From NCBI GenBank assembly GCA_016722465.1, contig JADKJC010000002.1, positions 1,068,501 to 1,132,500 of the forward strand: a stretch of 64,000 bases of DNA. The letters are read 5' to 3'. The position numbers and the translations under genes are program-made. Origin of the DNA: Chitinophagaceae bacterium. Its GTDB lineage: Bacteria; Bacteroidota; Bacteroidia; Chitinophagales; Chitinophagaceae. Below, in pieces: positions 1 to 8,800 of the stretch (the first letter of the stretch is position 1; every line of letters starts with the position of its first letter). Under the pieces are notes generated by a model. That model ran no database searches and was not told the origin of the DNA. It saw nothing but the letters and a program-made list of their open reading frames with translations.

Positions 1-171
1 ACTTACTCCCAATGCCAGCAACCCTGCACTTAAATTATCTACAGCATCTTTTACCTGCTGTGTACTGAATGGTTGCCATTCACCGTTCTCCTTCCCGGTA
101 AGCATATCTGCTTTGGGGAATTTATCCAGTTGATATTGCAGGCAATCAAATAATCTTGAGTTGAGGTTCAT
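1..171 (-). CDS. Long-chain acyl-CoA synthetase (AMP-binding), N-terminal fragment
   Basis: The reading frame opens at an ATG at 171 and runs off the left edge of the window, giving 57 residues. It starts MNLNSRLFDCLQY and contains FPKADML, a GKENGEW stretch and LSAGLLALGVS. This is the usual N-terminal pattern of Bacteroidota FAA1-type AMP-dependent synthetases, which activate fatty acids to acyl-CoA with ATP. The catalytic AMP-binding motifs would lie outside the window, so the family call rests only on the N-terminus. No promoter is obvious in the 140 bases between it and the TPR gene. Confidence 0.7.
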   Translation of the reverse strand, partial: MNLNSRLFDCLQYQLDKFPKADMLTGKENGEWQPFSTQQVKDAVDNLSAGLLALGVS

Positions 172-312
172 ATTAGCAAGCGTTCTTTGTTATTAGAAAT
201 ACAGCATTCCACTGCGATCAAATTCATTAAGCAGTAACTAAGATAAACAAAAAAGCCATCCCCGGTAAAGGAAATAGCTGCAATGATTTTAATGCTGGGC
301 TATCAGTAACTA

Positions 313-1320
313 TCAATGATAATACTGGCCTGAAGGAAATTTAAAAACCCGTCCCCGTTGTAACTTTGTAAACTCATCGTATTCTGCTGCGTGGGCAATG
401 GTCCAGTTTTGATAAGCAGCCAGGTTTTGTACCGAGCCGAATATCCATTGATTATACACATCAAACATCCCGTTTTGCAATAATTGCTGCTGCAGTTCAA
501 ACAATTTAAAAGGCAATTTATCTGCGTATTCGTAATACCAATCAAGGATAAACCGGCTCCGTATCATCGTAAGTGTTTCTGCATTGATGCCGTTGGCGGC
601 AACGGAGCTTTGCTTATTCATAGTTTTGATAAATGCTTCGGTAAATTTATTTTTTTCATTCTCCGGTAGCGATAACCGGGCATCTGAAAATAGTTTTTTA
701 TACCCGTCCAGCAACACAGCTTTTATCTCAGGTGCATTCTTACTTATTGGCTCCATATTGATAAAGATCTCACCATAAATAATACTCCAGACCTTGTCAG
801 TAGTTAAAAAATAATACTTGCTGGCGTTATAATAATTTTTTGAGAAACCTGGATCTACTTCAATACCCTTCTCCCATTGTTTAATGGCGCTGTAATCCTG
901 CTGTGCCCAAAGCAACTCCCCCAATTCATTGTACATAGCACCGCTTTCGGGGAATTTCCTGATCCCTTTCCTGAATAATTTATCACACTCCTTTACCTGC
1001 TCCAGCTGTTTGTAAATATTCCCTGCTATCTGGTAACACTGGTCGTCTGCATCTTCCCTGTCAAGCAAAGGTTTAATAACCTCCAGGGCCTTAATGAAAT
1101 CCTTTTGAAGGTAGTAATTAAAAGAAAGGTCTTTTGCAATATCAATATTATCCGGCGCTAACTGCACGGCCCTGTTCAATATCAGCACCGCATTGGCATA
1201 ATCGCCCTGCTGCATAAATGATCGGGCGGTTTCATGCAATTCCCTGGCTGTTTGAGAAAACAAGTTACTGCTGCTGCAAAGCAGCAAACTAAAGATGGCA
1301 ACACAAATTATTTTTTTCAT
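313..1320 (-). CDS. Secreted TPR-repeat protein
   Basis: This 335-residue protein starts with a signal peptide (MKKIICVAIFSLLLC, likely cleaved near SQTA). Tetratricopeptide-like repeats follow: a clear pair at about residues 28-95 (GDYANAVLILNRAVQLAPDN, then DFIKALEVIKPLL) and more around 95-160. The C-terminal half is helical and unassigned. I prefer the ATG at 1320 to the TTG one codon upstream. The start lies about 10 bases past the U-tract of a terminator-like hairpin that ends the upstream DUF1015 gene. TPRs mediate protein-protein contacts, so the protein is probably a periplasmic scaffold; its specific role is unknown. Confidence 0.8.
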   Translation of the reverse strand: MKKIICVAIFSLLLCSSSNLFSQTARELHETARSFMQQGDYANAVLILNRAVQLAPDNIDIAKDLSFNYYLQKDFIKALEVIKPLLDREDADDQCYQIAGNIYKQLEQVKECDKLFRKGIRKFPESGAMYNELGELLWAQQDYSAIKQWEKGIEVDPGFSKNYYNASKYYFLTTDKVWSIIYGEIFINMEPISKNAPEIKAVLLDGYKKLFSDARLSLPENEKNKFTEAFIKTMNKQSSVAANGINAETLTMIRSRFILDWYYEYADKLPFKLFELQQQLLQNGMFDVYNQWIFGSVQNLAAYQNWTIAHAAEYDEFTKLQRGRVFKFPSGQYYH

Positions 1321-1328
1321 CAAGGTAA

Positions 1329-1360
1329 AGATAAAAAAAGAGATGCTACTATAGCATCTC
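1329..1360 (-). terminator. Rho-independent terminator after the DUF1015 gene
   Basis: On the minus strand a 9-bp perfect stem (GAGATGCTA with TAGCATCTC, 3-nt loop, 1340-1360) is followed by a run of seven U (1333-1339). It lies 32 bases past the DUF1015 stop and directly before the start of the TPR gene at 1320. Expression of the TPR gene therefore needs read-through or a promoter overlapping the hairpin. Confidence 0.8.
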
Positions 1361-1391
1361 CTTGTTATAAATAAAAATCATTACCTAAATA

Positions 1392-2622
1392 TTAGTCGTT
1401 GATAAGATGGGTAAGCAACCCGTCTCTCAGCTTGGGTTCAAACCAGGTACTCTTGGGTGGCATTACATTTCCACTATCTGCAATATCAAACAATTGCTGG
1501 ATACTAACCGGGTAAAGACTAAAAGCAACGGCCATTTCTCCGCTGTCAACCCTTTTTTCCAGTTCGCCCAACCCTCTTATACCACCTACAAAATCAATAC
1601 GGGTATCAGTACGGGGGTCCTTAATATCAAGCAGGGGATTTAATACATTATCCTGCAAAATAGTTACATCCAGGATGCCGATCGGGTCGGTGGTATAAGT
1701 GCCTTCTTTTGCAGTTAATGTGTACCATTGTTTGCCAAGGTACATTCCAAACTCATGTAGCTGCGATGGAGCTACTGCAGCAGCGGCTTTTTCAATGCTA
1801 AATTTTTCTTCCAGCTTTTGAAACAACTCTTCCCTGCTCAAGCCATTCAGGTCTTTTACCAAACGGTTATAATCCATTATCCGCAACTGGTTGGATGGAA
1901 ACAAGGTAGTAAGAAAAATATCTGCGCCCACAGGAACTTTTTTGCCCAATGCTTTCCGCACTTTAGCAGCAGAAGCTGCCCTGTGATGGCCATCTGCAAT
2001 ATAAGTAGCAGGTACCTGTGTTTTAAACAGTTCCGATATCTTATCAATCACTTTATTGTCATTCACGATCCAGATACTGTGCTGTATTTTATCATCTGCC
2101 ACCAGGTCGTACACAGGGTTTTTATCCTGTTTCCACTTATTAATCAACATATCAATCTCATCCACATTTTTGTATGCTAAAAACATTGCCGGTTTGTGCA
2201 CCGGTTATCTTGATGTGATTGATACGGTCATTCTCTTTTTCAGGCCTGGTATACTCGTGTTTTTTGATCAGGTCATTTTCGTAATCATCCACACTGCTGC
2301 CACATACAAGGCCAGTTTGGCTAACACCATTCATTACCAACTGGTAAATGTAATAACAGGGTTTGCTTTCCCAGAACAATACATTACGGCTGATAAATGC
2401 ATCCAGGTTTTCCTTAGCCGTTTCGTACACTTTTTTTGAATGAATATCGGTATCCTCCGGCAAATCAATTTCGCTTTTGGTAATATGTAAAAAGCTATAC
2501 GGATTGCCTTGTGCTTCTATCTTTGCTTCTTTGCTGTTCAGTACATCATACGGACGTGATGCCACGTTCTTTGCGTGTTGTGCTTCGGGCCTTAATGCCT
2601 TAAAAGGGGAAATTGTAACCAT
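1392..2622 (-). pseudogene. DUF1015 family protein, interrupted by one frameshift
   Basis: Two overlapping minus-strand frames (start 2622 to a stop near 2158, and the frame ending at 1392) together cover a DUF1015 protein. Removing one base from the A5 run at 2179-2183 (T5 in the coding strand) joins ITGAQTGNV to LAYKNVDEID and gives 409 residues, a normal length for the family. The C-terminal part carries ADGHHRAAS (about residue 215), the hallmark box of DUF1015. The biochemical function of the family is not established. The gene follows serC by 45 bases, an arrangement common in Bacteroidota, so a serine-linked role is inferred. Homopolymer sequencing error is as likely as true inactivation. 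Confidence 0.85.
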
Positions 2623-2667
2623 TGATTGCGCTTCTTTATCGGGAGGGTAAAATTAGAATAATTTCAT

Positions 2668-3735
2668 TTATACATTTTTTTGTGCAAAACTATTCATGGC
2701 ATCCACCAGTACCTGCACACTGCTAAGTGGTAGTGCGTTGTATAACGATGCCCTGAAGCCGCCAACAAGTCGGTGGCCCTTGATGCCGACAATATTCAGT
2801 GTTTTTGTAAAAGCTAAAAAACTTTCTTCCAACTCCGGGCTGTTCATCACAAAGCACACATTCATTTTACTTCTGTCTTCTTTTGCAACTGTACCGGTAA
2901 ACAAAGGATTGCGGTCTATCTCATCGTATAACAACGCAGCTTTTTCAATATTCTTTTTTTCAATGGCAGCCACACCTCCCTGTTCTTTCAGCCAGCGGAG
3001 TGTAAGCATGCACACATATACAGCAAACACCGGTGGTGTATTCAGCATGCTTCCTTCTTTTACATGGTTGCGGTAATCCATGATGGTGGGGATGGGGCGT
3101 TTTATTTTGCCCAGCATATTTTTATTCACCACCACTAAATTCACTCCGGCTGGTCCCATGTTTTTTTGTGCGCCTGCATATATCAGATCAAATGCATTAA
3201 AATCAATTGCCCGGCTGAAGATATCGCTACTCATATCTCCTACCAGTGGAATGCTTACAGATGGTATCTTTTGCCACTGGCTTCCGTAAATGGTATTGTT
3301 GGTGGTGATGTGAAAATATACCGCATCATTGGGTACTGCAAAATCTTTTGGGATGATGGTATAGTTGCTTTCTTTACCGGTACATACCACCGATACAGTA
3401 CCAAACAACCTTGCTTCTTTGATCGCTTTTTGTCCCCACACACCAGTATCAGCATAAGCTGCTGTTTCCTTTGCATCCAGTAAATTCATGGGTACCTGCA
3501 TAAACTGGGTGCTGGCTCCACCATGCAAAAACAAAACCTCATGTGTATCCTTTAAATTCATCAGCTCTTTTACCAATGCCCTTGCCTCATCCATTATTGC
3601 CTGGAAAGTACTGGTACGGTGACCAATTTCCAATATGGATAATCCTGTATTATTATAATTAAGCACAGCCTCAGCGGCCTGCTGAAAAACTTGCTGTGGC
3701 AGTATAGACGGCCCAGCATTAAAATTATGTACCAC
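2668..3735 (-). CDS. serC: Phosphoserine aminotransferase
   Basis: This 355-residue fold-type I, class V aminotransferase converts 3-phosphohydroxypyruvate and glutamate to phosphoserine (serine biosynthesis; also the analogous step toward pyridoxal phosphate). Family marks are the N-terminal HNFNAGPSILP, GHRTSTF, FLHGGAS, DMSSDI and the PLP-binding lysine in YAGAQKNMGPAG (near residue 190). The C-terminal GHRLVGGFRASLYNA binds substrate phosphate. The length matches bacterial SerC (about 355-362). The DUF1015 gene follows on the same strand. serA, often found beside these two, is not in the window. Confidence 0.97.
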   Translation of the reverse strand: MVHNFNAGPSILPQQVFQQAAEAVLNYNNTGLSILEIGHRTSTFQAIMDEARALVKELMNLKDTHEVLFLHGGASTQFMQVPMNLLDAKETAAYADTGVWGQKAIKEARLFGTVSVVCTGKESNYTIIPKDFAVPNDAVYFHITTNNTIYGSQWQKIPSVSIPLVGDMSSDIFSRAIDFNAFDLIYAGAQKNMGPAGVNLVVVNKNMLGKIKRPIPTIMDYRNHVKEGSMLNTPPVFAVYVCMLTLRWLKEQGGVAAIEKKNIEKAALLYDEIDRNPLFTGTVAKEDRSKMNVCFVMNSPELEESFLAFTKTLNIVGIKGHRLVGGFRASLYNALPLSSVQVLVDAMNSFAQKNV

Positions 3736-4007
3736 GCTGTATCAATTACTTTAAAAAAATGAATTGCAAAAGTAACTTTTTGAGACTGATTTTATACAAG
3801 TAATTACCCAACAGATGTGAATGAAACTCCAAAATGCAGTTGCACAGGCACTTTCGCCGTTAAAATTTTTGTGGGATGAAAAGAAAAGTACCACTTTAGC
3901 GGGATATAGAAAAATATTGCTATAGTAAAGAAAAGCTGGATAGAAAGAAGCATAAGCCATATCCAGGTGAAATAATATCCGGAAAGAGGTGTTTGCAATT
4001 TTGCATA

Positions 4008-5075
4008 CTACGATTCGATGGGAATATCCGCAACTTTTTCATTAAATGCTTCCACCATACCTTCAGGTTTTTCTACAAACTCATTCATATAAATACCAAA
4101 AAGCACAATGATATAATTAACCAGCAGCGGGCCAAATATCAAACCGATAAAACCAAATAAACCAAGGCCCACGATGATGCCAAGCATGGTGATGACCGGG
4201 TGAACATCTCCCATTTTTTTCATAATACTCAGCCTTGCAAAATAATCAATGTTACTTGTTACGATGGCGCTGTACAAAGTAAGCCCGATGGCCATACTGG
4301 TGTTTCCGGTAGCATATAAATAAATACATAACGGCACCCATATTGCCATGGAGCCAATTACGGGAAGAATAGAAAACACACCCGAAAGAAATCCCCAGAG
4401 TGCCACATCCTTTACCCCAAATATTAAATAGCCAATGGCTGCAGTCACTCCCTGTATGAGGGCTATCAATGGTATCCCGATCGCATTTGATTTAATGGTA
4501 GTTTTTGTTTCTGTTGCCAGGAGTTTTGTGTTCTCGTCCTTCAGCGGAATGATCTTAAACAAGAGTTTTTCCATGCTGCTGCCCGAAAACAGCATATAAT
4601 AAAGCAGGAACAGCATGATGACAAGATTGGCAACAAGATTGGCAGAACTGTTAAATAAAGATGGCAGCATGGTAGTGATCTTTTCCACTGCATTGCTGAT
4701 AGACTTTTCAGAAGTGAAATTAAACCCAAATTTTTGCTGTACTACCGAAAATGCAGATTTTACACCTGAAAGCATGGCAGCCGGATCGTTGATTATCGTG
4801 TTTATTTTAGGTGCTATTAGGGTAACTGCTAAAAAAATAGGCAGGCCCAGCAATAGCAGATAATAAAGAACAAAAATCATGGCAGCCCATCCCTTTTTCC
4901 ATCTCTTTTTATAGATGAGTTGAAAATAATTTTCACGGCTTAGTATATACAATGTAATGGCACCAAGCATACCCGGGAGGTAAGCAAACAGTTCATATAC
5001 TGCTACCATTATTAATGCCAGCAGAAAAACCAAAAACAGCACCTGCTTTATTTTAATATTAAACTCTTTATCCAT
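4008..5075 (-). CDS. AI-2E family transporter / PerM-like permease
   Basis: This integral membrane protein of about 355 residues has some eight hydrophobic segments. Its C-terminal half has the family pattern GIPLIALIQGVTAAIGY, LPVIGSMAIWVP, PVITMLGIIVGL and GLIFGPLLVNY. AI-2E family members have been linked to autoinducer-2 export or Na+/H+ exchange, so the substrate cannot be told from sequence. I chose the ATG at 5075 (MDKEFNIKIKQ). In-frame codons extend to a TTG at 5108 and would add eleven residues that look unlike the family. It is downstream of, and co-oriented with, the small envelope-stress genes and may be expressed with them. Confidence 0.88.
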   Translation of the reverse strand: MDKEFNIKIKQVLFLVFLLALIMVAVYELFAYLPGMLGAITLYILSRENYFQLIYKKRWKKGWAAMIFVLYYLLLLGLPIFLAVTLIAPKINTIINDPAAMLSGVKSAFSVVQQKFGFNFTSEKSISNAVEKITTMLPSLFNSSANLVANLVIMLFLLYYMLFSGSSMEKLLFKIIPLKDENTKLLATETKTTIKSNAIGIPLIALIQGVTAAIGYLIFGVKDVALWGFLSGVFSILPVIGSMAIWVPLCIYLYATGNTSMAIGLTLYSAIVTSNIDYFARLSIMKKMGDVHPVITMLGIIVGLGLFGFIGLIFGPLLVNYIIVLFGIYMNEFVEKPEGMVEAFNEKVADIPIES

Positions 5076-5168
5076 ACAAATAACATAACTGCCCCTCATT
5101 GGCAGCAAAGGTTAGGGATGAGAAAATAAGAAACGCAATTAACAATTACCTGCTGCTGCATCCACTGT

Positions 5169-5534
5169 TTACAAATCCTGTAAGTCTGAAATTTTTTGCC
5201 TCAGTACGGGCATTTTACGTGTGATGATACTGGTAGTGATGGTCTGTAAAACAAAGCCGGTAAGTTTCCTGAAAATGTTTTTTGAATTTGCCTGAAAAGC
5301 TTTTCTTACCAGCCAGCCTGCACCCATACCCAGTGATATATCAACAGCTCCCGCTTTTAAATCTTTTGAAGAAGCTATTTCCGCAATGGTACTTTTTAAT
5401 ATTGAAGTTGGTTTAAAGCCTTCCAGCACCTTTAATGCCTGGGTCTTTAATAAAGCCATTTGTTCAGTTTCCACAGCTTCGAGTTCCTTTATCTGTATGG
5501 CGAGATCATTCATGGATGCAATATTATCTTTCAT
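5169..5534 (-). CDS. Conserved hypothetical protein, envelope-stress cluster
   Basis: The product has 121 residues. The N-terminal half is a charged helix (MKDNIASMNDLAIQIKELEA and onward) that may be coiled coil. The second half has a glycine-containing stretch (SLGMGAGWLVRKAF) and a mildly hydrophobic helix. No enzyme motif is visible. Its ATG overlaps the stop codon of the Holin-X-like gene by one base, so the two are translationally coupled. In many Bacteroidota a protein of this size follows the Holin-X/YtxH pair, which supports a shared envelope role. The function is unknown. Confidence 0.75.
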   Translation of the reverse strand: MKDNIASMNDLAIQIKELEAVETEQMALLKTQALKVLEGFKPTSILKSTIAEIASSKDLKAGAVDISLGMGAGWLVRKAFQANSKNIFRKLTGFVLQTITTSIITRKMPVLRQKISDLQDL

Positions 5535-5875
5535 TACCGGACTATTTTATCAATGAACATATTACTCAATGGTGCCTGTACCCATTTTTTCCTGTTAACA
5601 TAAATCAATAACCCAGCCAGTGCATAAACGCCGCCAATGATGAAAAAGCCATAACTCAAATTATCAAGTTTACTGCCAATCAGGTAGGCAAATCCAAAAC
5701 TGATAACCGTGAGTGCTGCTCCACTAAACACCAGTATCATTATTACAGCTACCAGGCTAGAAAGTGATGCAGAGACTTTGCCTGCTGCTTTTAGTTTCAG
5801 CAATTCTATTTTAGTTTCCGCCAAATCGCCGGCAACAGCAACAAGTTTTTCTATACTATCAACTGTAGAATACAT
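5534..5875 (-). CDS. Phage-holin-like (Holin-X superfamily) membrane protein
   Basis: This 113-residue protein has an amphipathic N-terminus (KLVAVAGDLAETKIELLKLKAAGK), two strong membrane segments (about residues 37-66 and 74-92), and a basic tail ending FIDKIVR. This matches the family annotated as phage holin or Holin-X in Bacteroidota and actinobacteria. Despite the name these are usually chromosomal envelope proteins, and nothing phage-related surrounds this gene. It sits between the YtxH gene and the 121-residue gene and is coupled to the latter by a one-base overlap. Confidence 0.75.
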   Translation of the reverse strand: MYSTVDSIEKLVAVAGDLAETKIELLKLKAAGKVSASLSSLVAVIMILVFSGAALTVISFGFAYLIGSKLDNLSYGFFIIGGVYALAGLLIYVNRKKWVQAPLSNMFIDKIVR

Positions 5876-5929
5876 ACTATTTTGTTTATGCCTGGTGGGT
5901 TATTGGTTAATTACAATACACAAATCCAT

Positions 5930-6208
5930 TTAAGACAAAGAACTTTTTACATCAGCCTTTACTGAATTCAAGGCAGTCCTGGCTTTTTCGCCCAAATCAT
6001 CCACCTCTTCTTTGGCATTGGAATATGATTTTTTAATCTCGTCAACAAAATCATTGAACGAAGATTTTACGGAATCAGAAACATCACCTGCTTTTCCGGC
6101 AATTTTTTTCCTTGTTTTTTTCCCCTCGTCCGGGGCAAACAAGATACCTGCCAATGCACCAACTGCTGCGCCAGCAACAAAACCTAAAATAACTTTTGTG
6201 TTACTCAT
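5930..6208 (-). CDS. YtxH domain-containing protein
   Basis: This 92-residue protein opens with a glycine/alanine-rich membrane helix (VILGFVAGAAVGALAGILFAP) followed by DEGKKTRKKI, the standard YtxH start. A long charged helix with repeated Lys/Asp/Glu and Ser follows (KSSFNDFVDEIKKSYSNAKEE). YtxH proteins are small stress-associated envelope proteins whose mechanism is not known. The gene heads the block YtxH, Holin-X-like, 121-residue protein, with a 54-base gap before the Holin-X gene. Confidence 0.88.
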   Translation of the reverse strand: MSNTKVILGFVAGAAVGALAGILFAPDEGKKTRKKIAGKAGDVSDSVKSSFNDFVDEIKKSYSNAKEEVDDLGEKARTALNSVKADVKSSLS

Positions 6209-6318
6209 AAAATATGATTTTTAATATTAAAAAATGAAAATACCTCTGTTGTGATCAGTCATGATTCTGCTATTACCAAAACTTCCGGTTCATCAACAAT
6301 TATAATTGACCGGAGCAG

Positions 6319-6435
6319 CTATATGAATGATAGAATTAGTGCTGTATGAATGAGCGCTGAAATATGAAACATGAAAAATCCGGATACCCAAAATATCATC
6401 AATGCAACACTTATACTTATCAATATTCTTCTCAT
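6319..6435 (-). CDS. 38-residue membrane peptide, lmo0937/DUF5670-like
   Basis: A short frame from the ATG at 6435 to a TAG at 6319 encodes 38 residues: MRRILISISVALMIFWVSG, then FFMFHISALIHTALILSFI. The pattern of a hydrophobic helix, W-x-x-G, then a second helix containing LIH is that of the lmo0937/DUF5670 minimal membrane proteins, which often sit beside DUF1328 and YtxH genes. It lacks the few extra C-terminal residues of typical members. The gene lies 20 bases after the DUF1328 stop on the same strand, so they probably share a transcript. The call rests on pattern and context only. Confidence 0.55.
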   Translation of the reverse strand: MRRILISISVALMIFWVSGFFMFHISALIHTALILSFI

Positions 6436-6455
6436 TTGGTGGGTTTTACAAATAG

Positions 6456-6632
6456 TCACTGATGATAATCTTCATGACGTACCCGCCTGAAAAAAAGTGA
6501 CAGCACAAACAGTACAAGAAAAATAAAGAACAATATTTTTGCAAAGATGGCTGCGCCGGCGGCAATACTGCCAAAGCCAAAAATGGCGGCAATAATTGCT
6601 ATGAATAAAAATCCTGCTGACCAACGTAACAT
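6456..6632 (-). CDS. DUF1328 small membrane protein
   Basis: This 58-residue protein starts [20 protein letters not shown] and continues [18 protein letters not shown], then ends in a short basic tail ([10 protein letters not shown]). It matches DUF1328, a two-helix inner-membrane family (YtjA-like in Escherichia coli) of unknown function that is linked to stress responses. I placed the start at the ATG at 6632 because the family begins MLRW; an upstream in-frame extension to 6701 is Lys-rich and not family-like. The gene is the first of the leftward small-envelope-protein row and is divergent from the histidine kinase. Confidence 0.88.
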   Translation of the reverse strand: MLRWSAGFLFIAIIAAIFGFGSIAAGAAIFAKILFFIFLVLFVLSLFFRRVRHEDYHQ

Positions 6633-6861
6633 ACTATATGATTTAAGACTTAATAATTCCCTCTTCTTTTTCTTTGAGGTAATGATAAAATACCATGCCA
6701 TGTCATTTCGGGTTAATTCTCCCGAAAAAAACAGGAGTGCCGGGGATATTTATTCACAGTAAGGGAAAACGGGGCAACGGGTATGGCATGTTTTTTAGAA
6801 TGATTTAGATGTTATAATTTAAGAATGATCGTTCTTGCAACTTTCCAAATCAACAGGCAAA

Positions 6862-8274
6862 ATGAAAAGAGTTTTCGAAAAGGTAAGGCCCGACAGCCGG
6901 ATTATTATTGGATACAGCGCTTCGCTGCTGCTGCTGCTGATCGTTTACATTGTTACCTTATACTCCAACAGGGAACTGAAACACCGGACTGCCATGGTGG
7001 AGCATACTTATAAAACAATATTCGATCTTGAAACATTGCTTTCAACAGTTAAAGATGCTGAAACAGGTGTGAGAGGGTATGCACTGACACACGACACCGA
7101 TTTTCTTGCACCCTATATCAACAGCCGTCCCGAAGCCGACTCTATACACAAGGAATTGCTGGTGCTAACCAAAGACAACCCGGTACAGCAGCAACGGCTG
7201 GGAGAACTAAGAGCAGTCATCAAGAAAAGGTTTGAAATATTTGCCCTCGGGCTTAATTACTATAAAAATGGGGCAACAGATACCAGCTACAAATTAAGAG
7301 CAGCTCAACTGGAGTCAAAAAGAGTGATGGATAAATTACGACGGGGCATTGCCTTTATGCAAAAAGAAGAGAATCACCTGCTGGCAGAACGGGACATCGC
7401 ATTGAAATCAAAATTCTCTTCCATCAATACCATTACGATCGTTTCGCTGCTGCTTACATTACTGCTGGTGCTGATTGGATTTGTTACTTATACCGGTGAA
7501 AATAAAGCCAGGAAAATTGCATTACAAAATATTAAAGAATACCAGGACCAGCTTGGCAAACGCATCGATGAACTGAATAAAGCCAATACCCAGCTATTAC
7601 AAATGCGTAGTATGGAAAAATTTGCTGCCACAGGCCGCATAGCCAGAACAATTGCTCATGAAGTACGGAATCCTTTAACCAATATCAATCTGGCCGCCGG
7701 CCAGTTAAAAAATGACATACTCCCTGCTGATGAAAACATAAATTATCTGTTTGATGTTATTGACAGAAATAGCAACCGCATCAATAAACTCATTTCAGAC
7801 CTGCTGATCAGCACCAAATTTTCGGAACTTAATTTTTCCAGCACCACGGCAAGTAAACTGTTGGACGAAACCCTGTACTTGGCAAAGGACAGGATTGACC
7901 TGAACAAAGTAAAAGTTGAAAAAGACTATAAAGCCCATTCAAGTATTAATATTGATTTTGAAAAAATGAAGATCGCTTTTTTAAATATCATCATCAATGC
8001 TATTGAAGCAATGGAACCAGAAAGTGGAATACTTAAAATTTCAACCAAAAAGGAAGGCAGCAACTGCATTATAACCATTGCAGACAATGGTGTGGGCATG
8101 GATGAAGTATCGTTAAGCAAACTGTTTGAGCCCTACTTCACCAATAAACCAAACGGGAATGGGCTTGGCCTTGCCAATACACAGAATATCATCTTTAATC
8201 ATAAAGGTATTATCAGTGTTACCAGTGAAGTGGGTAAGGGAACGATGTTTATTATTACACTGGAAGAAGCATAA
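6862..8274 (+). CDS. CHASE3-domain sensor histidine kinase
   Basis: This 470-residue membrane kinase has a first transmembrane helix (about 15-36) and an extracytoplasmic CHASE3 domain with the typical TVKDAETGVRGYALTHD and YINSRPE. A second transmembrane helix lies at about 193-213, followed by a linker helix and the HisKA and HATPase_c domains. The phosphoacceptor His is in RIARTIAHEVRNPLTNI. The N box is NIIINAIEAME, G1 is DNGVGMD and G2 is NGNGLGLAN. It autophosphorylates and should pass phosphate to the nearby receiver and/or the NtrC-type activator. I chose the ATG at 6862 over an upstream TTG. The ligand of the CHASE3 domain is unknown. Confidence 0.93.
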   Translation: MKRVFEKVRPDSRIIIGYSASLLLLLIVYIVTLYSNRELKHRTAMVEHTYKTIFDLETLLSTVKDAETGVRGYALTHDTDFLAPYINSRPEADSIHKELLVLTKDNPVQQQRLGELRAVIKKRFEIFALGLNYYKNGATDTSYKLRAAQLESKRVMDKLRRGIAFMQKEENHLLAERDIALKSKFSSINTITIVSLLLTLLLVLIGFVTYTGENKARKIALQNIKEYQDQLGKRIDELNKANTQLLQMRSMEKFAATGRIARTIAHEVRNPLTNINLAAGQLKNDILPADENINYLFDVIDRNSNRINKLISDLLISTKFSELNFSSTTASKLLDETLYLAKDRIDLNKVKVEKDYKAHSSINIDFEKMKIAFLNIIINAIEAMEPESGILKISTKKEGSNCIITIADNGVGMDEVSLSKLFEPYFTNKPNGNGLGLANTQNIIFNHKGIISVTSEVGKGTMFIITLEEA

Positions 8275-8368
8275 GATTTATAAAAATCGCAGAGCAGTTT
8301 TGTTTTAAACAAACCATGGCTGTGCAACATTTTCCCCAGTTGTGGATTTTTCGTCTTAATAAGAGAAG

Positions 8369-8800
8369 TTAATTGGGGTACACCTGCTGTATAGCTGATT
8401 TTATTTCCGATGCTGAAAAAGGTTTTGCAATAAAAAAATCTGCTCCTTCCTGCAGGGCTCTTTTCCTGTCGTCATTGGTGTCATGGGCAGTAACCATTAC
8501 AATCTTAATTCCTGGGTATTCTTTTTTTACATAGCTGATAAAATCAATCCCGAAACCATCAGGCAAATGATTGTCAAGAAAAAGCAGGTTGGGTTTGAGT
8601 TTTGTCAAATACGCCTTCCCTTCGGCAAGTGAATTCACAAACTCAACATCCAGGTTATTATTACGAAGAATGCGGCTCAGTAAAAAACAAATATCATATT
8701 CATCATCAATTATAAGCGCCTTCAAAGTGGCATGGCGTTCCATTTTTTTATTACTCTTTAAAAATTCTTTCTCATGGGAATTCAACAAATAGTCAGCCAT
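8369..8800 (-). CDS. Single-domain response regulator (receiver only)
   Basis: The protein has 143 residues: an N-terminal segment of about 25 residues, then one REC domain. Visible are the acidic pair in LIIDDEYD, the phosphoacceptor Asp in LLFLDNHLPDG, the Thr of MVTAHD and the conserved Lys in FIAKPFS. There is no output domain, so it likely relays phosphate or acts by protein contact, like CheY or Spo0F. It is convergent with the CHASE3 kinase and divergent from the sigma-54 activator, so it is probably part of the same signalling set. The start is set at the ATG at 8800 (MADYLLNSHEK). Confidence 0.9.
   Translation of the reverse strand: MADYLLNSHEKEFLKSNKKMERHATLKALIIDDEYDICFLLSRILRNNNLDVEFVNSLAEGKAYLTKLKPNLLFLDNHLPDGFGIDFISYVKKEYPGIKIVMVTAHDTNDDRKRALQEGADFFIAKPFSASEIKSAIQQVYPN

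Noticed and set aside
172..312. Gap between the acyl-CoA ligase fragment and the TPR gene
   Set aside because: No gene, hairpin or promoter I can support.
2158..2201. Programmed frameshifting in DUF1015 at the short T5 run
   Set aside because: There is no slippery heptamer and no downstream structure, and four other genes show the same kind of run defect.
3736..4007. Two hydrophobic frames on the minus strand (3751-3960, 3804-3998) between serC and the AI-2E gene
   Set aside because: They overlap each other, are rich in Phe/Tyr/Ser from A/T-rich sequence, and show no family motif. I see nothing functional in this gap.
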